Both the position numbers and the translations under genes were made by a program. A model generated the notes under the pieces. It saw nothing but the letters and a program-made list of their open reading frames with translations, searched no databases and was not told the DNA's origin. 64,000 nt of DNA, from the NCBI RefSeq assembly GCF_031157275.1, contig NZ_JAVIFW010000008.1, positions 1 to 64,000 of the forward strand, read 5' to 3'. This DNA is from Streptomyces sp. LHD-70 (GTDB taxonomy: Bacteria; Actinomycetota; Actinomycetes; Streptomycetales; Streptomycetaceae). Below are positions 26,980-35,480 of this stretch, in pieces; position 1 is the first letter of the stretch; each line of letters begins with the position of its first letter.

Positions 26980-28187
26980 GTGTCCGCCCCCACCGAGGCC
27001 GTCCGCCGCGCCCTCCCCACCTCCCGGCGCCCCCGTCCCCGCCCCCAGGGCACGCCCCCACCCCGCGCGGACCTCCCCCACCGCATCGTCCGCGCCCTGC
27101 GCCACGCGGCCCCCGCGCTCTACGGCTACGCCTGCGTACGCCTCTTCTGCCTCCTCGTCGTCTCCCTCTGGGCCCACCGGGAAGGCCAGGGCCTCTGGCC
27201 GATCCTGGCGACCTCCTGGGACTCGTCCTGGTACCTGGGCATCGCGGAGAACGGCTACGCGCGGGAGCTGGGCACGGTGTACGACGCGAACAACCTGGCG
27301 TTCTTCCCGCTGTACCCGCTGGTGGTACGGGTGCTGGCGTGGGTGCTTCCCGGTTCGTCCGCCGGCGTGGGCCTGCTGGTGGCGGTGGTGGGGTCGTTCT
27401 CCGCGGCCTGGGGCATCTTCGCGGTGGGCGCGCGGCTGCACGGCCGCAGGGTGGGGTGTGCCTGGCGCTGCTGTGGGGCGGGCTGCCGGTCGGCCTGGTC
27501 CAGTGGATGGGCTACACGGAGTCCCTGTTCACGGCCTTCGCGGCGTGGTCGCTCTACGCGTCCTTGACGGGCCGCTGGGTGTGGGCGGGCACGCTGGCGT
27601 CGTTGGCGGGGCTGACGCGTCCGGCGGGGGTGGCGCTGGCGGCGGCGGTTTCGTTGGGGGCGCTTTTGGCTCTGCGACGGGGCTTCTCGTGGCGGACGGT
27701 GGCGGGTGGCTTGCTGGCCCCGCTGGGCTGGTTGTCGTACGTCGGCTGGGTCGGCCTCCGACTCGGCCGCTGGGACGGCTACTTCGCGGTCCAGGAGCTG
27801 TGGCACAACCATGTGGACGGCGGCGCGTACACGTTGCGCAGACTGGACGACCACTTCATCGACGACTCGACACCCGAACTGTTCCTGATCCTGGTGTCGT
27901 TGGTGCTCGTCGCGTCGGCGCTCCTCTTCGTACGGTGCGTGCTGGACCACCAGCCCCTGGTGCTCCTCGTCTTCACGGGCCTGCTCCTGGCCATCGTGCT
28001 CAGCAGCGGAGGCGTCTACTTCTCCCGAGCCCGCTTCCTCCTCCCGAGCTTCCCACTGCTGCTGCCCCTGGCCGTGCTCTTGGCCCGCGCATCGCTACGG
28101 CATGCCGTGGCTTGGGTGGTGGGGGTTGCGGTGGCGGCGGCTTATTGCGGGGGGTACATGGTTTTGGTTTGGCCTAGTGCGCCTTGA
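26980..28187 (+). pseudogene. Membrane mannosyltransferase-like protein, broken by a -1 frameshift
   Basis: Two adjoining frames together encode one polytopic protein of about 400 residues. The first (from 26980) gives a Pro/Arg-rich N-terminus, a membrane helix and ATSWDSSWYLGIAENGY, a catalytic-loop-like DSSWY of integral membrane mannosyltransferases (PIG-V/GT-C type). It fails after RLHGRRVG at the G4 run 27453-27456; the next frame resumes with VCLALLWGGLPVGLVQWMGY and continues through several helices to the stop at 28187. One extra G would restore the protein. Either a real pseudogene, a phase-variable run or a base-calling error. Confidence 0.8.
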
Positions 28188-28216
28188 GGGGGCACTTCCA
28201 GCAGCGCCTTCAAACG

Positions 28217-28516
28217 TCAGCTGCAGGTGCCGGTCAGTCGTGCGCCCCTGCTGTCCGCGATGCGCTTCACGTCGCGCAGGGACTCGCTCATCCGTGCCAG
28301 GCCGTAGCGGAGTTGATCTGGCGTTGCCCTCAGGTCTGCGAGTAAGTCGTCGATGTGGTCGAGGAGTTCACCGGCCATTCCGAGTTGGACTGACTCCATG
28401 TTGTCCGCGACGCGCGTGAGGTAGCCGTCCCCGTCGGTCAGCAGGAAGCACGGCTTCCCGTCAGAGCCAGTCCATGGCAGCAGCCGTGCGATGTGCACTC
28501 CGTGCGGTTTGGTCAT
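28217..28516 (-). CDS. LLPW-motif small protein of a HTH/TPR regulator cassette
   Basis: 99 residues. RLLPWTGSDGKPCFLLTDGDGY, TRVADNMESVQLGMAGELLDH and RMSESLRDVKRIADSRGARL are shared almost line for line with the 59876-60202 protein. No enzyme motif; probably a small alpha/beta protein with helical C-terminus. It lies 86 bp behind a HTH/TPR regulator on the same strand, and its paralogue also neighbours such a regulator. A partner or ligand-binding role in a regulatory module is inference. Confidence 0.75.
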   Translation of the reverse strand: MTKPHGVHIARLLPWTGSDGKPCFLLTDGDGYLTRVADNMESVQLGMAGELLDHIDDLLADLRATPDQLRYGLARMSESLRDVKRIADSRGARLTGTCS

Positions 28517-28602
28517 GCGTGTGACGCTACGGAGCTCAACGCCGCACTCTCAATGGCACTTTGACGTGACATCAGGCAGAAGTGCCACCCGAAGTCTCCG
28601 GG

Positions 28603-29790
28603 TCACATCGGCACCCCTATGGCGTCCGCGAGGATTCGCATGTCCGGGGTCAGTGTGCGCCGCCGGGCAATGATCCGGCCGAAGATGTCGCGGGCGTAGC
28701 GCTGGTTCGAGAGCCACTCGGGCGCAGAGGCCCGGATCTCCTGGAGGACGTCGATCGCTTTCGCGTAGTCCCGCGCCCGCGTGTGCGCCTCAGCGACGTC
28801 GAGCAGATGGCGGTTGCGGTTGTTGGACGTCGCGCGCATTCCGGACGTGGGGATGCGGGCGGAGAGCTTGAGCACCAGGTCCGGGCGGTCCACCACCATG
28901 GCGTTCTCGGCTCGCTTGAGCGCGACCGTGACGGGCCCGAACGCCCTGAGGAAGTCATCACCGGGTGCGAACTCCCGCCCCATGGCGACGGCTGCCGAGT
29001 TCGCGTACCGCAGGGTGTCCTCCGCCTCCCCCGGCCGGTTGTCCCGCACCGCCGCGGCAGAGGCCCGCAGCAGCAGCCAGCCCCAGGCGCTCAACTCGGC
29101 AGGCGTGGCACGGGAGATGCGCGGCTCCACCTGGTCCGCCCAGCGAACGGCCAACTCGCGTGCCTCGCCCAAACGCCCCTGTCGCAACAGCAACCAGCAC
29201 CGCGTATTGGCCGTAGCGGCGATTTGAAGGTGGTCGGATGCGTCGTGGAGCGACCGATCGAGGGCGGTGTCCGCAGCACCGAACTGCCGGGTCTGTGTCA
29301 GCAGCCATCCCGTGAGCTGCATCAGCCGTACGCGCACGCCCCGTCCGGCCGGCCCGCCCGTCTCGGCGATCAGATCCGCATCGCGGATCATGGCGGGCAG
29401 GATCAGGCTCAACTCCCGGAACCGGTCTCCGGAGAAGAGCGGCAGGGCCGCGTCGATCAGGTCACGCATCCCGGCAACGGTGGGTGCTTCGCTCATGTCG
29501 GCACTGCCCAGGGGGCGGACGAGCGCCTGCCGGACGGGAGCCCACTGATCGTCACCATCAGGTTCCGCGTCTTGGTCGGCCCCCGCTGCGGGGCTCACCA
29601 AACTCGTGGTCGGGACACGCAACGCCACGGCCAACCGCCGTGCCGTCTCGAGACGCGTATCCGCCCTCTCCCCCTGCTCCAGCTTGCGAATCAAGGAGAC
29701 GGATACCCCAGACACGGAGGCAAGTTCACGCTGCGTGAGCCCCCGCCGCTTGCGCACACCCTGAAGCCGCTTGCCCATGTCGGCACTCAT
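28603..29790 (-). CDS. XRE-type HTH regulator with TPR-like C-terminus
   Basis: 395 residues. Residues 5-60 are a Cro/CI HTH (MGKRLQGVRKRRGLTQRELA, VSVSLIRKLEQGERADTRLE). The rest is helical with TPR-like pairs (FGAADTALDRSLHDASDHLQ, NTRCWLLLRQGRLGEARELA, YAKAIDVLQEIRASAPEW). Such proteins are typical Streptomyces orphan regulators, often paired with small acidic proteins. ATG 29790 has TACGCT 6 bp upstream, pointing to a leaderless mRNA; longer starts give an improbable leader. It sits in an accessory island missing from my memory of the S. coelicolor locus. Confidence 0.85.
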   Translation of the reverse strand: MSADMGKRLQGVRKRRGLTQRELASVSGVSVSLIRKLEQGERADTRLETARRLAVALRVPTTSLVSPAAGADQDAEPDGDDQWAPVRQALVRPLGSADMSEAPTVAGMRDLIDAALPLFSGDRFRELSLILPAMIRDADLIAETGGPAGRGVRVRLMQLTGWLLTQTRQFGAADTALDRSLHDASDHLQIAATANTRCWLLLRQGRLGEARELAVRWADQVEPRISRATPAELSAWGWLLLRASAAAVRDNRPGEAEDTLRYANSAAVAMGREFAPGDDFLRAFGPVTVALKRAENAMVVDRPDLVLKLSARIPTSGMRATSNNRNRHLLDVAEAHTRARDYAKAIDVLQEIRASAPEWLSNQRYARDIFGRIIARRRTLTPDMRILADAIGVPM

Positions 29791-29937
29791 GGTGCGAGCG
29801 TACGGCGACGAGGGACTGGCCGTGCAGCGATTCGTGTGGCGCCACCAGTCAAGGTCAAGGGGGTGGCCCGCTGGAGGCCAGGACCAGTCCAGGGCATGGT
29901 GCTCAGACGCGTGGCGACGTACGACCAAAGATCGAGG

Positions 29938-30195
29938 CTAGAGCGCCTTGAACGAGCCGGACGACAGCCACTCCACGGCCCACTCGCCCTCGGCGAAGAA
30001 CTGGCCCACGGAAGCGAGGTCCTCGACCCAGTAATCCCCGCACCCGCGCCTGAACTCCCGGTCGTACGCCAGCAGAACGAGGTAGCTCGGCGGCTCCCCC
30101 GGAAGTGCGTCCACCCTGACGAACTTCCCGAGCTCGTCCCCGGCGACGATCCGTCCGACCACACCAACCCGCCCAGCGGACCAACCTGCCGTCAT
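29938..30195 (-). CDS. Small hypothetical protein
   Basis: 85 residues: MTAGWSAGRVGVVGRIVAGD, then LGKFVRVDALPGEPPSYLVL, DYWVEDLASVGQFFAEGEWA and a C-terminal EWLSSGSFKAL. It reads like a compact alpha/beta protein. Small proteins of this shape sometimes are immunity proteins of contact-dependent toxins; no toxin gene is near. Start ATG 30195 is chosen over a longer Arg-rich leader. Confidence 0.6.
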   Translation of the reverse strand: MTAGWSAGRVGVVGRIVAGDELGKFVRVDALPGEPPSYLVLLAYDREFRRGCGDYWVEDLASVGQFFAEGEWAVEWLSSGSFKAL

Positions 30196-30263
30196 CGCCT
30201 CACCTGAACCCGGTATTCGGTACGTCGAACTCGCTGCGGCCAAAGGCCCGAAGGTCCCGTCGG

Positions 30264-30527
30264 TCACCGGCGCCACACAGCTAAACCACCGCCTGGAACC
30301 GAGACGATTTTGTGTCCTGCGGACGCAGAAAGCTGCCACGCCTCGAATTCATCGTCAGCGGCAACCCGAAGAACTGACCCGTCAGCAAAATTCACGTTCA
30401 AGACCCCAGACTTCACTCGCGCCTCATTTAAGCCCGAACCCTCGCCGATTCCGCGGCCACCGCCCTGGGGCCGATGGCCATGTTGTTCAACTTCCTCATA
30501 GCTGCGCCACACGCGACCCTCCCCCAA
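30264..30527 (-). CDS. DUF6188-like fragment with a TTA codon
   Basis: Up to 87 residues. Only the C-terminal half is protein-like: VLNVNFADGSVLRVAADDEF, EAWQLSASAGHKIVSVPGGGLAVW, which resembles the end of DUF6188-type proteins. The N-terminal half (HGHRPQGGGRGIGEGSG) is low complexity and the only far-upstream start is TTG at 30527, so the gene is probably truncated. The Leu in GGGLAVW is a TTA codon (about 30282-30284), which in Streptomyces would depend on bldA tRNA. Confidence 0.45.
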   Translation of the reverse strand: MGEGRVWRSYEEVEQHGHRPQGGGRGIGEGSGLNEARVKSGVLNVNFADGSVLRVAADDEFEAWQLSASAGHKIVSVPGGGLAVWRR

Positions 30528-30549
30528 CGCATCCGAAGCTCCGGCTCAA

Positions 30550-30660
30550 ATGCTCATCGAACCAACCGGCCGCCGCATGACGGGGAAGTGGATCGGCTTC
30601 GGCATGGATTTTGACGTGAACTCGGGGCCTTGGGAGCGCTTCAGCCGCCTGCCTCAATAG
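30550..30660 (+). pseudogene. Fragment with GKWIGFGMDFDVN-GPW motif
   Basis: A 36-residue open frame containing RRMTGKWIGFGMDFDVNSGP and ending FSRLPQ. I recall very similar GKWVGFGRDFxVNxGPW segments inside longer Streptomyces proteins that neighbour HTH regulators. Here nothing homologous precedes or follows it, so it looks like a relic. Confidence 0.35.
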
Positions 30661-30727
30661 CGGCGGACGAATCGAGCATTCGTCCGCCAACCCTCACCTA
30701 GATCAAATCCTCACAGAATTGAATCGA

Positions 30728-31066
30728 CTACCGCGCGAACATAGCCATCCAGAAAACGATTCTGCTCTTGCGAGCATCCGCAAGGAACAGCTGAAATCCC
30801 CCAACCTCGGGACGTACGCTCAGCATCGACAAGGGATCTTCGGAGTACCCTTCGATAAATTCCAACAATTCAGAAGTCTGCTCATGGAGGACGGAACGGC
30901 CAGGAGACCTCCTCAAGCGTCGTTCATAAATGCGCTGCAACGTGACACGCGAAACGTCGCCCATCTCGTACGAAAAATCCCCGGAGACCGAATCAAAGGC
31001 AGCCTGCGGACATATTCCTGACTCGAAAGCGGAGCGCACAAGGCCCCTCACTACACCCTGGTCCAC
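30728..31066 (-). CDS. Hypothetical protein, low-GC island gene
   Basis: 112 residues, no recognised domain. Visible are SGDFSYEMGDVSRVTLQRIY, a basic ERRLRRSPGRS, then TSELLEFIEGYSEDPLSMLS and FLADARKSRIVFWMAMFAR. GC is clearly below the window average, a sign of transfer. The GTG at 31066 is 9 bp behind the stop of the pseudogene upstream, so they once formed an operon. The helical C-terminus and small size would suit an immunity or antitoxin protein; that is speculation. Confidence 0.55.
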   Translation of the reverse strand: MDQGVVRGLVRSAFESGICPQAAFDSVSGDFSYEMGDVSRVTLQRIYERRLRRSPGRSVLHEQTSELLEFIEGYSEDPLSMLSVRPEVGGFQLFLADARKSRIVFWMAMFAR

Positions 31067-31075
31067 GACCCTCCA

Positions 31076-31672
31076 TTAATGCCGATTTCCGCATCGCTGA
31101 CTACTCCACGGTTCGTCACCTCTGATTCTTGCGCATACGAAATTCCTGGCACCCGTCTCGGAGGCCGTGAACGCTTCCATGAGGGAGAGTTGCCGCGCCG
31201 TGGCCGATTCCGGGTGGAGCTGGCAAGGCGACGCCCAGGCCACCTGGCGTGAGCGGAATGCGTCCGCCGCCTCGATCAGTGCGGATATCGCCCGATCCGT
31301 CTCGCGCAGCGCCGGAAGTCGACGACTGCCTGATCCGCTCCCTCACGGACGCTACGCCGAGGAAATCATCCGTACCTGCGATCAAGGCGAAACCCTGGTC
31401 CGTGACGAGCAGCGCGCCGGAAAAGTCGGGCAGCGCGATCAGCCGCCATTCCTCGTCGACGCCGACGGATCTCCTGGGCGAGTGCCTCGCCCGTCGCATC
31501 CACCTCTGCCGTCCGCGACTCACGGTCGGCGCCCTTGCGCCCGCAGACGAGGACGTACTCGTGGCCCCTCCCTCGAGCCCTCGCACACATCCGGCTGCCC
31601 AGGTGCACGGCATGCCCTGGATCGAACGGCGACGGTACGACCCTGCCGGCGCCATCCCCACGTCCACCGTCA
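31076..31672 (-). pseudogene. Remnant of a ~190-residue gene with at least two frameshifts
   Basis: Protein-like sequence jumps between the three minus-strand frames: GHAVHLGSRMCARARGRGHE and YVLVCGRKGADRESRTAEVD, then after a shift near 31450 EEWRLIALPDFSGALLVTDQ and GFALIAGTDDFLGVASVRE, then after a shift near 31330 ALRETDRAISALIEAADAF and ATARQLSLMEAFTASETGAR. No single frame is convincing throughout. The stop is TAA at 31076-31078. Family not recognised. Its decay supports an old accessory island. Confidence 0.6.
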
Positions 31673-32005
31673 CCCGCCGGTCCACGACTCGATCGCCGCC
31701 TCCAACTCGTCCAGCGCGTAGCCCGTACGCAAGAACAGTTCGCGCGGGCTGAGGGAGACGAGGACTCCCCGGAAGAGGGCGGCCCAGAGCGACCGTTGGT
31801 GCGGTGGGATCTCGTCGAACCCGACGCCGCCCGCAGCCGAACCCCGCTGCGCCCCGGCGTGCCCGAACACACCGAGAAGAAGCGTCAACTCCCGTTGCGA
31901 GCAGCCCCATTCGGCAAGTCTCGTCTCCGAGAACTGCGGAAGCTGCCAGGCGATCTGTCGAAGCACCTGGAACCGTTCCTCAATGGGTATGTCGACACCG
32001 TCCAC
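31670..32005 (-). CDS. Hypothetical protein, first gene of a decayed operon
   Basis: 111 residues from GTG 32005: EERFQVLRQIAWQLPQFSET, WGCSQRELTLLLGVFGHAGA, then HQRSLWAALFRGVLVSLSPR and ALDELEAAIESWTGG. All helical, no known domain. The stop abuts the pseudogene downstream, so translation was probably coupled. It is divergent from the PH-like membrane protein gene. Confidence 0.55.
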   Translation of the reverse strand: MDGVDIPIEERFQVLRQIAWQLPQFSETRLAEWGCSQRELTLLLGVFGHAGAQRGSAAGGVGFDEIPPHQRSLWAALFRGVLVSLSPRELFLRTGYALDELEAAIESWTGG

Positions 32006-32165
32006 GCTGCTCGCCCTCTCCCCCGCACCGATGACTCCCCGGATGCCGCATCGGCACAGCGCGGTCGCGGCCGTGCGGCGTGGGCCGGCGCGTCAGCCGC
32101 CCGTCGGTACATCGTCGCCCAGCCCCAGTGCCACTCTCACCCCCCACTGCGTAACAATCACCCCC

Positions 32166-32900
32166 ATGACGAGCCCGGACCCCACTCCCGATCCGCAGCC
32201 CGATCCGCAGCCCGATCCGAAGCCAGAGCCGCAGCCAGATCCGAAGCGCAAGCCGCGCTCCGAAGCGGAGTCGGCGCCCGCGGACGCCGCCCCCGAATAC
32301 GCCGACCGAACCCACCGTTCCCCCGGCGCCATCGCCGGCGGCGTCCTCCTGCTCGGGCTCTGTGCCTGGCTCGGTGCGGACGCGCTCGTTCGGGGGACCG
32401 GGCGGACGCCGTGGCTGGCGTTGGCCGGGCTGCTGTTTCTCGTGCCGTTGGTCGTCGCGTACACCGTGCGGCCCGCCGTGTTCGCGAACCAAGTGCGGCT
32501 GCGGGTGCGGAACCCGTTCCGGACGATCACGCTGCCCTGGGGCGCTGTCGAGGGGCTGCGGGCCGGGTATTCGAGCGAGGTGTTCGCGAAGGACGGCAGC
32601 AAGTACCAGCTGTGGGCGATTCCCGTCTCGCTGCGGGCGCGCAAGAAGGCCGCGCGGCGGCAGGTGCGGGCCGCCGTGGACGATCCGCACGGCCGTACGT
32701 CCACCGTCCTGTCCGGGCGCGACGCCGGCAGCACCCGCGCCCCCGCCGACCAGGCCCTCGACGACCTGCGCGAGCTCGCCGAGCGGCACGCGGGAGCGCC
32801 GGGGGCGCAGGGTGAACCCGCCGTGCGCTGGGCGTACGAGATCCTCGCGCCGAGTGCCGCGGGGGCGCTGCTGCTCGTGGTGCTGTTGCTGATCGGCTGA
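32166..32900 (+). CDS. Membrane protein with PH-like domain
   Basis: 244 residues. A DPQPDPQPDP repeat tail at the N-terminus (about 2-25, coded by tandem repeats), two membrane helices (about 60-78 and 88-104), then a bacterial PH-like domain (FANQVRLRVRNPFRTITLPW, VEGLRAGYSSEVFAKDGSKY, QLWAIPVSLRARKK) and a third helix at the C-terminus (AAGALLLVVLLLIG). Conserved in Streptomyces; function unknown. ATG 32166 is preceded by TAACAAT instead of a Shine-Dalgarno. Confidence 0.8.
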   Translation: MTSPDPTPDPQPDPQPDPKPEPQPDPKRKPRSEAESAPADAAPEYADRTHRSPGAIAGGVLLLGLCAWLGADALVRGTGRTPWLALAGLLFLVPLVVAYTVRPAVFANQVRLRVRNPFRTITLPWGAVEGLRAGYSSEVFAKDGSKYQLWAIPVSLRARKKAARRQVRAAVDDPHGRTSTVLSGRDAGSTRAPADQALDDLRELAERHAGAPGAQGEPAVRWAYEILAPSAAGALLLVVLLLIG

Positions 32901-33041
32901 GGGCGGGAGCCAGACGGATGCGCGAGTGGCCAGGGCCCACAAGAGACGGGTCCCGGCCACTCGGGCATCCGGGCTCGGCCACTCGCGAATCCGGGTCGGC
33001 CGATCTCACCCCACGATCCCACCCCACCCCTGTACAAGCCG

Positions 33042-33053
33042 CTACGCGCGTAG
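33042..33053. promoter_or_regulatory. Nucleoside-regulon operator in the deoC promoter
   Basis: Perfect palindrome CTACGCGCGTAG in the spacer between a -35-like TGTACA (33031-33036) and -10 TATGCT (33055-33060). The -10 is 6 bp before the GTG, so the transcript is probably leaderless and the site ideally placed for repression. Confidence 0.75.
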
Positions 33054-33066
33054 ATATGCTCGCCTG

Positions 33067-34023
33067 GTGACCATGCCCACCACTGCACCTGCTTTCGCCG
33101 ACGCCACCGCGTCCGACAGTGCGCTGCGCCGCTTCCTGCACGGGCTGCCCGGCGTGGACGCGGTCGGACTCGAGGCGCGCGCCGCCGCGCTCGGGACGCG
33201 TTCCATCAAGACGACGGCCAAGGCGTACGCCATCGACCTGGCCATCTCGATGATCGACCTGACGACCCTGGAGGGCGCCGACACCCCGGGCAAGGTCCGG
33301 GCGCTCGGCGCGAAGGCCGTCCACCCGGATCCGACCGACCGTACGACTCCGCGGACCGCCGCCGTGTGCGTGTATCCGGACATGGTTGCGACCGCGAAGG
33401 AGGCCGTAGCCGGGTCGGGAGTGAAGGTGGCGTCCGTCGCCACCGCCTTCCCGGCCGGGCGTGCCGCGCTCGCCGTGAAGCTCGCCGACGTCCAGGACGC
33501 CGTCTCCGCGGGGGCCGACGAGATCGACATGGTCATCGACCGCGGCGCCTTCCTCGCGGGCAAGTACCTGAAGGTGTACGAGGAGATCCGCGCCGTGAGG
33601 GAGGCCTGCGGCGAGCGGGCCCGGCTCAAGGTGATCTTCGAGACCGGCGAGCTGTCGACGTACGACAACATCCGGCGCGCCTCCTGGCTCGGCATGATGG
33701 CCGGGGCCGACTTCATCAAGACCTCGACCGGCAAGGTCGGCGTCAACGCCACGCCTGCCAACACGCTGCTGATGCTGGAGGCCGTGCGCGACTTCAAGCA
33801 GCAGACCGGGGTACAGATCGGGGTGAAGCCCGCAGGCGGGATCCGGACGTCCAAGGACGCCGTGAAGTTCCTGGTGCTCGTGAACGAGACGGCCGGGCCC
33901 GACTGGCTCGATAACCACTGGTTCCGGTTCGGCGCCTCCAGCCTGCTGAACGATCTGCTGATGCAGCGGCAGAAGCTGGCCACCGGCCGCTACTCCGGTC
34001 CCGACTACGTGACGGTGGACTGA
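33067..34023 (+). CDS. deoC: Deoxyribose-phosphate aldolase
   Basis: 318 residues. Splits 2-deoxyribose-5-phosphate into glyceraldehyde-3-phosphate and acetaldehyde. TIM-barrel class I aldolase: AVCVYPDMV, DEIDMVIDRGAFLAGKY, LKVIFETGEL, ADFIKTSTGKVGVNAT (Schiff-base Lys in FIKTS) and VGVNAT to IGVKPAGGIRT (second Lys). The N- and C-terminal extensions are usual for the longer actinobacterial form. Start GTG 33067 (ATG 33073 possible). It ends 5 bp before an aldehyde dehydrogenase gene, which could oxidise the acetaldehyde. Confidence 0.95.
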   Translation: MTMPTTAPAFADATASDSALRRFLHGLPGVDAVGLEARAAALGTRSIKTTAKAYAIDLAISMIDLTTLEGADTPGKVRALGAKAVHPDPTDRTTPRTAAVCVYPDMVATAKEAVAGSGVKVASVATAFPAGRAALAVKLADVQDAVSAGADEIDMVIDRGAFLAGKYLKVYEEIRAVREACGERARLKVIFETGELSTYDNIRRASWLGMMAGADFIKTSTGKVGVNATPANTLLMLEAVRDFKQQTGVQIGVKPAGGIRTSKDAVKFLVLVNETAGPDWLDNHWFRFGASSLLNDLLMQRQKLATGRYSGPDYVTVD

Positions 34024-34028
34024 GACCC

Positions 34029-35480
34029 ATGACCATGGACAAGCAGACATCTGTGTTTGAGTACGCACCGGCCCCCGAGTCGCGTTCCGTCGTCGACATC
34101 GCCCCGTCGTACGGCCTGTTCATCGACGGCGAGTTCACCGACGCCGCGGACGGCAAGGTCTTCAAGACCGTCTCGCCCGCGACCGAAGAGGTGCTCTCCG
34201 AGGTCGCCCAGGCCGGGGCCGAGGACGTGGACCGGGCCGTGAAGGCCGCGCGCAAGGCCTTCGAGAAGTGGTCCGCCCTGCCGGGTGCCGAGCGGGCCAA
34301 GTACCTGTTCCGGATCGCCCGGATCATCCAGGAGCGCTCCCGCGAGCTCGCCGTCCTCGAAACCCTGGACAACGGCAAGCCGATCAAGGAGACCCGGGAC
34401 GCGGACCTCCCCCTGGTCGCCGCGCACTTCTTCTACTACGCCGGCTGGGCCGACAAGCTCGATCATGCGGGGTACGGGGCGAATCCGCGGCCGCTCGGTG
34501 TCGCCGGGCAGGTCATCCCGTGGAACTTCCCGCTGCTGATGCTGGCCTGGAAGATCGCCCCGGCCCTCGCCACCGGTAACACGGTCGTCCTCAAGCCCGC
34601 CGAGACCACCCCGCTCTCCGCCCTGTTCTTCGCGGACATCTGCCGCCAGGCCGGGCTGCCGAAGGGCGTCGTCAACATCCTTCCGGGGTACGGGGACACG
34701 GGCGCGGCGATCGTCGCGCACGAGGGCGTGGACAAGGTGGCGTTCACCGGTTCCACGGCCGTCGGCAAGGAGATCGCCCGGACCGTCGCGGGCACGGACA
34801 AGAAGGTCACGCTCGAGCTGGGCGGCAAGGGCGCCAACATCGTCTTCGACGACGCCCCCATCGACCAGGCCGTCGAGGGCATCGTCTCCGGGATCTTCTT
34901 CAACCAGGGGCAGGTCTGCTGCGCCGGCTCCCGGCTGCTCGTACAGGAGTCGATCCAGGACGAACTGCTCGACAGCCTGAAGCGGCGGCTCTCCACGCTG
35001 CGCCTCGGTGACCCGCTCGACAAGAACACGGACATCGGCGCGATCAACTCCTCCGAGCAGCTCGCCCGGATCACCTCGCTCGTCGAGACCGGCGAGGCGG
35101 AGGGCGCCGAGCGCTGGTCCGCGCCCTGCGAACTCCCCTCGTCCGGCTACTGGTTCGCGCCCACGCTGTTCACCAACGTCACGCAGGCGCACACCGTCGC
35201 GCGGGACGAGATCTTCGGCCCGGTCCTCTCGGTGCTGACGTTCCGTACGCCCGAGGAGGCCGTCGCGAAGGCCAACAACTCGGCGTACGGCCTGTCGGCG
35301 GGCATCTGGACCGAGAAGGGCTCGCGGATCCTCGCGGTCGCGGACCGGCTGCGCGCCGGGGTCGTCTGGGCCAACACGTTCAACAAGTTCGACCCGACCT
35401 CGCCCTTCGGCGGCTACAAGGAGTCGGGCTTCGGCCGCGAGGGCGGCCGCCACGGCCTGGAGGGTTACCTCGATGTCTGA
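34029..35480 (+). CDS. Aldehyde dehydrogenase, catalytic half of an ALDH16-like pair
   Basis: 483 residues, complete ALDH fold. Cofactor motif VIPWNFPLLMLAWKIAPALA, FTGSTAVGKEIA, catalytic Glu in LELGGKGANIV, nucleophile Cys in FFNQGQVCCAGSRL and the EIFGPVLSVLTF motif. Oxidises an aldehyde with NAD(P). In an operon with deoC, so acetaldehyde is the likely substrate. Its last 8 bp overlap the next gene. Compared with stand-alone ALDHs it ends normally (GYLDV). Confidence 0.92.
   Translation: MTMDKQTSVFEYAPAPESRSVVDIAPSYGLFIDGEFTDAADGKVFKTVSPATEEVLSEVAQAGAEDVDRAVKAARKAFEKWSALPGAERAKYLFRIARIIQERSRELAVLETLDNGKPIKETRDADLPLVAAHFFYYAGWADKLDHAGYGANPRPLGVAGQVIPWNFPLLMLAWKIAPALATGNTVVLKPAETTPLSALFFADICRQAGLPKGVVNILPGYGDTGAAIVAHEGVDKVAFTGSTAVGKEIARTVAGTDKKVTLELGGKGANIVFDDAPIDQAVEGIVSGIFFNQGQVCCAGSRLLVQESIQDELLDSLKRRLSTLRLGDPLDKNTDIGAINSSEQLARITSLVETGEAEGAERWSAPCELPSSGYWFAPTLFTNVTQAHTVARDEIFGPVLSVLTFRTPEEAVAKANNSAYGLSAGIWTEKGSRILAVADRLRAGVVWANTFNKFDPTSPFGGYKESGFGREGGRHGLEGYLDV

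Noticed and set aside
25036..27441. An 801-codon minus-strand open frame
   Set aside because: It is the shadow of the phosphosugar mutase and transferase genes; its product is Arg/Gly-rich with no domain.
28188..32160. Island interpreted as a prophage or integrative element
   Set aside because: No integrase, phage structural gene or flanking direct repeat was seen.
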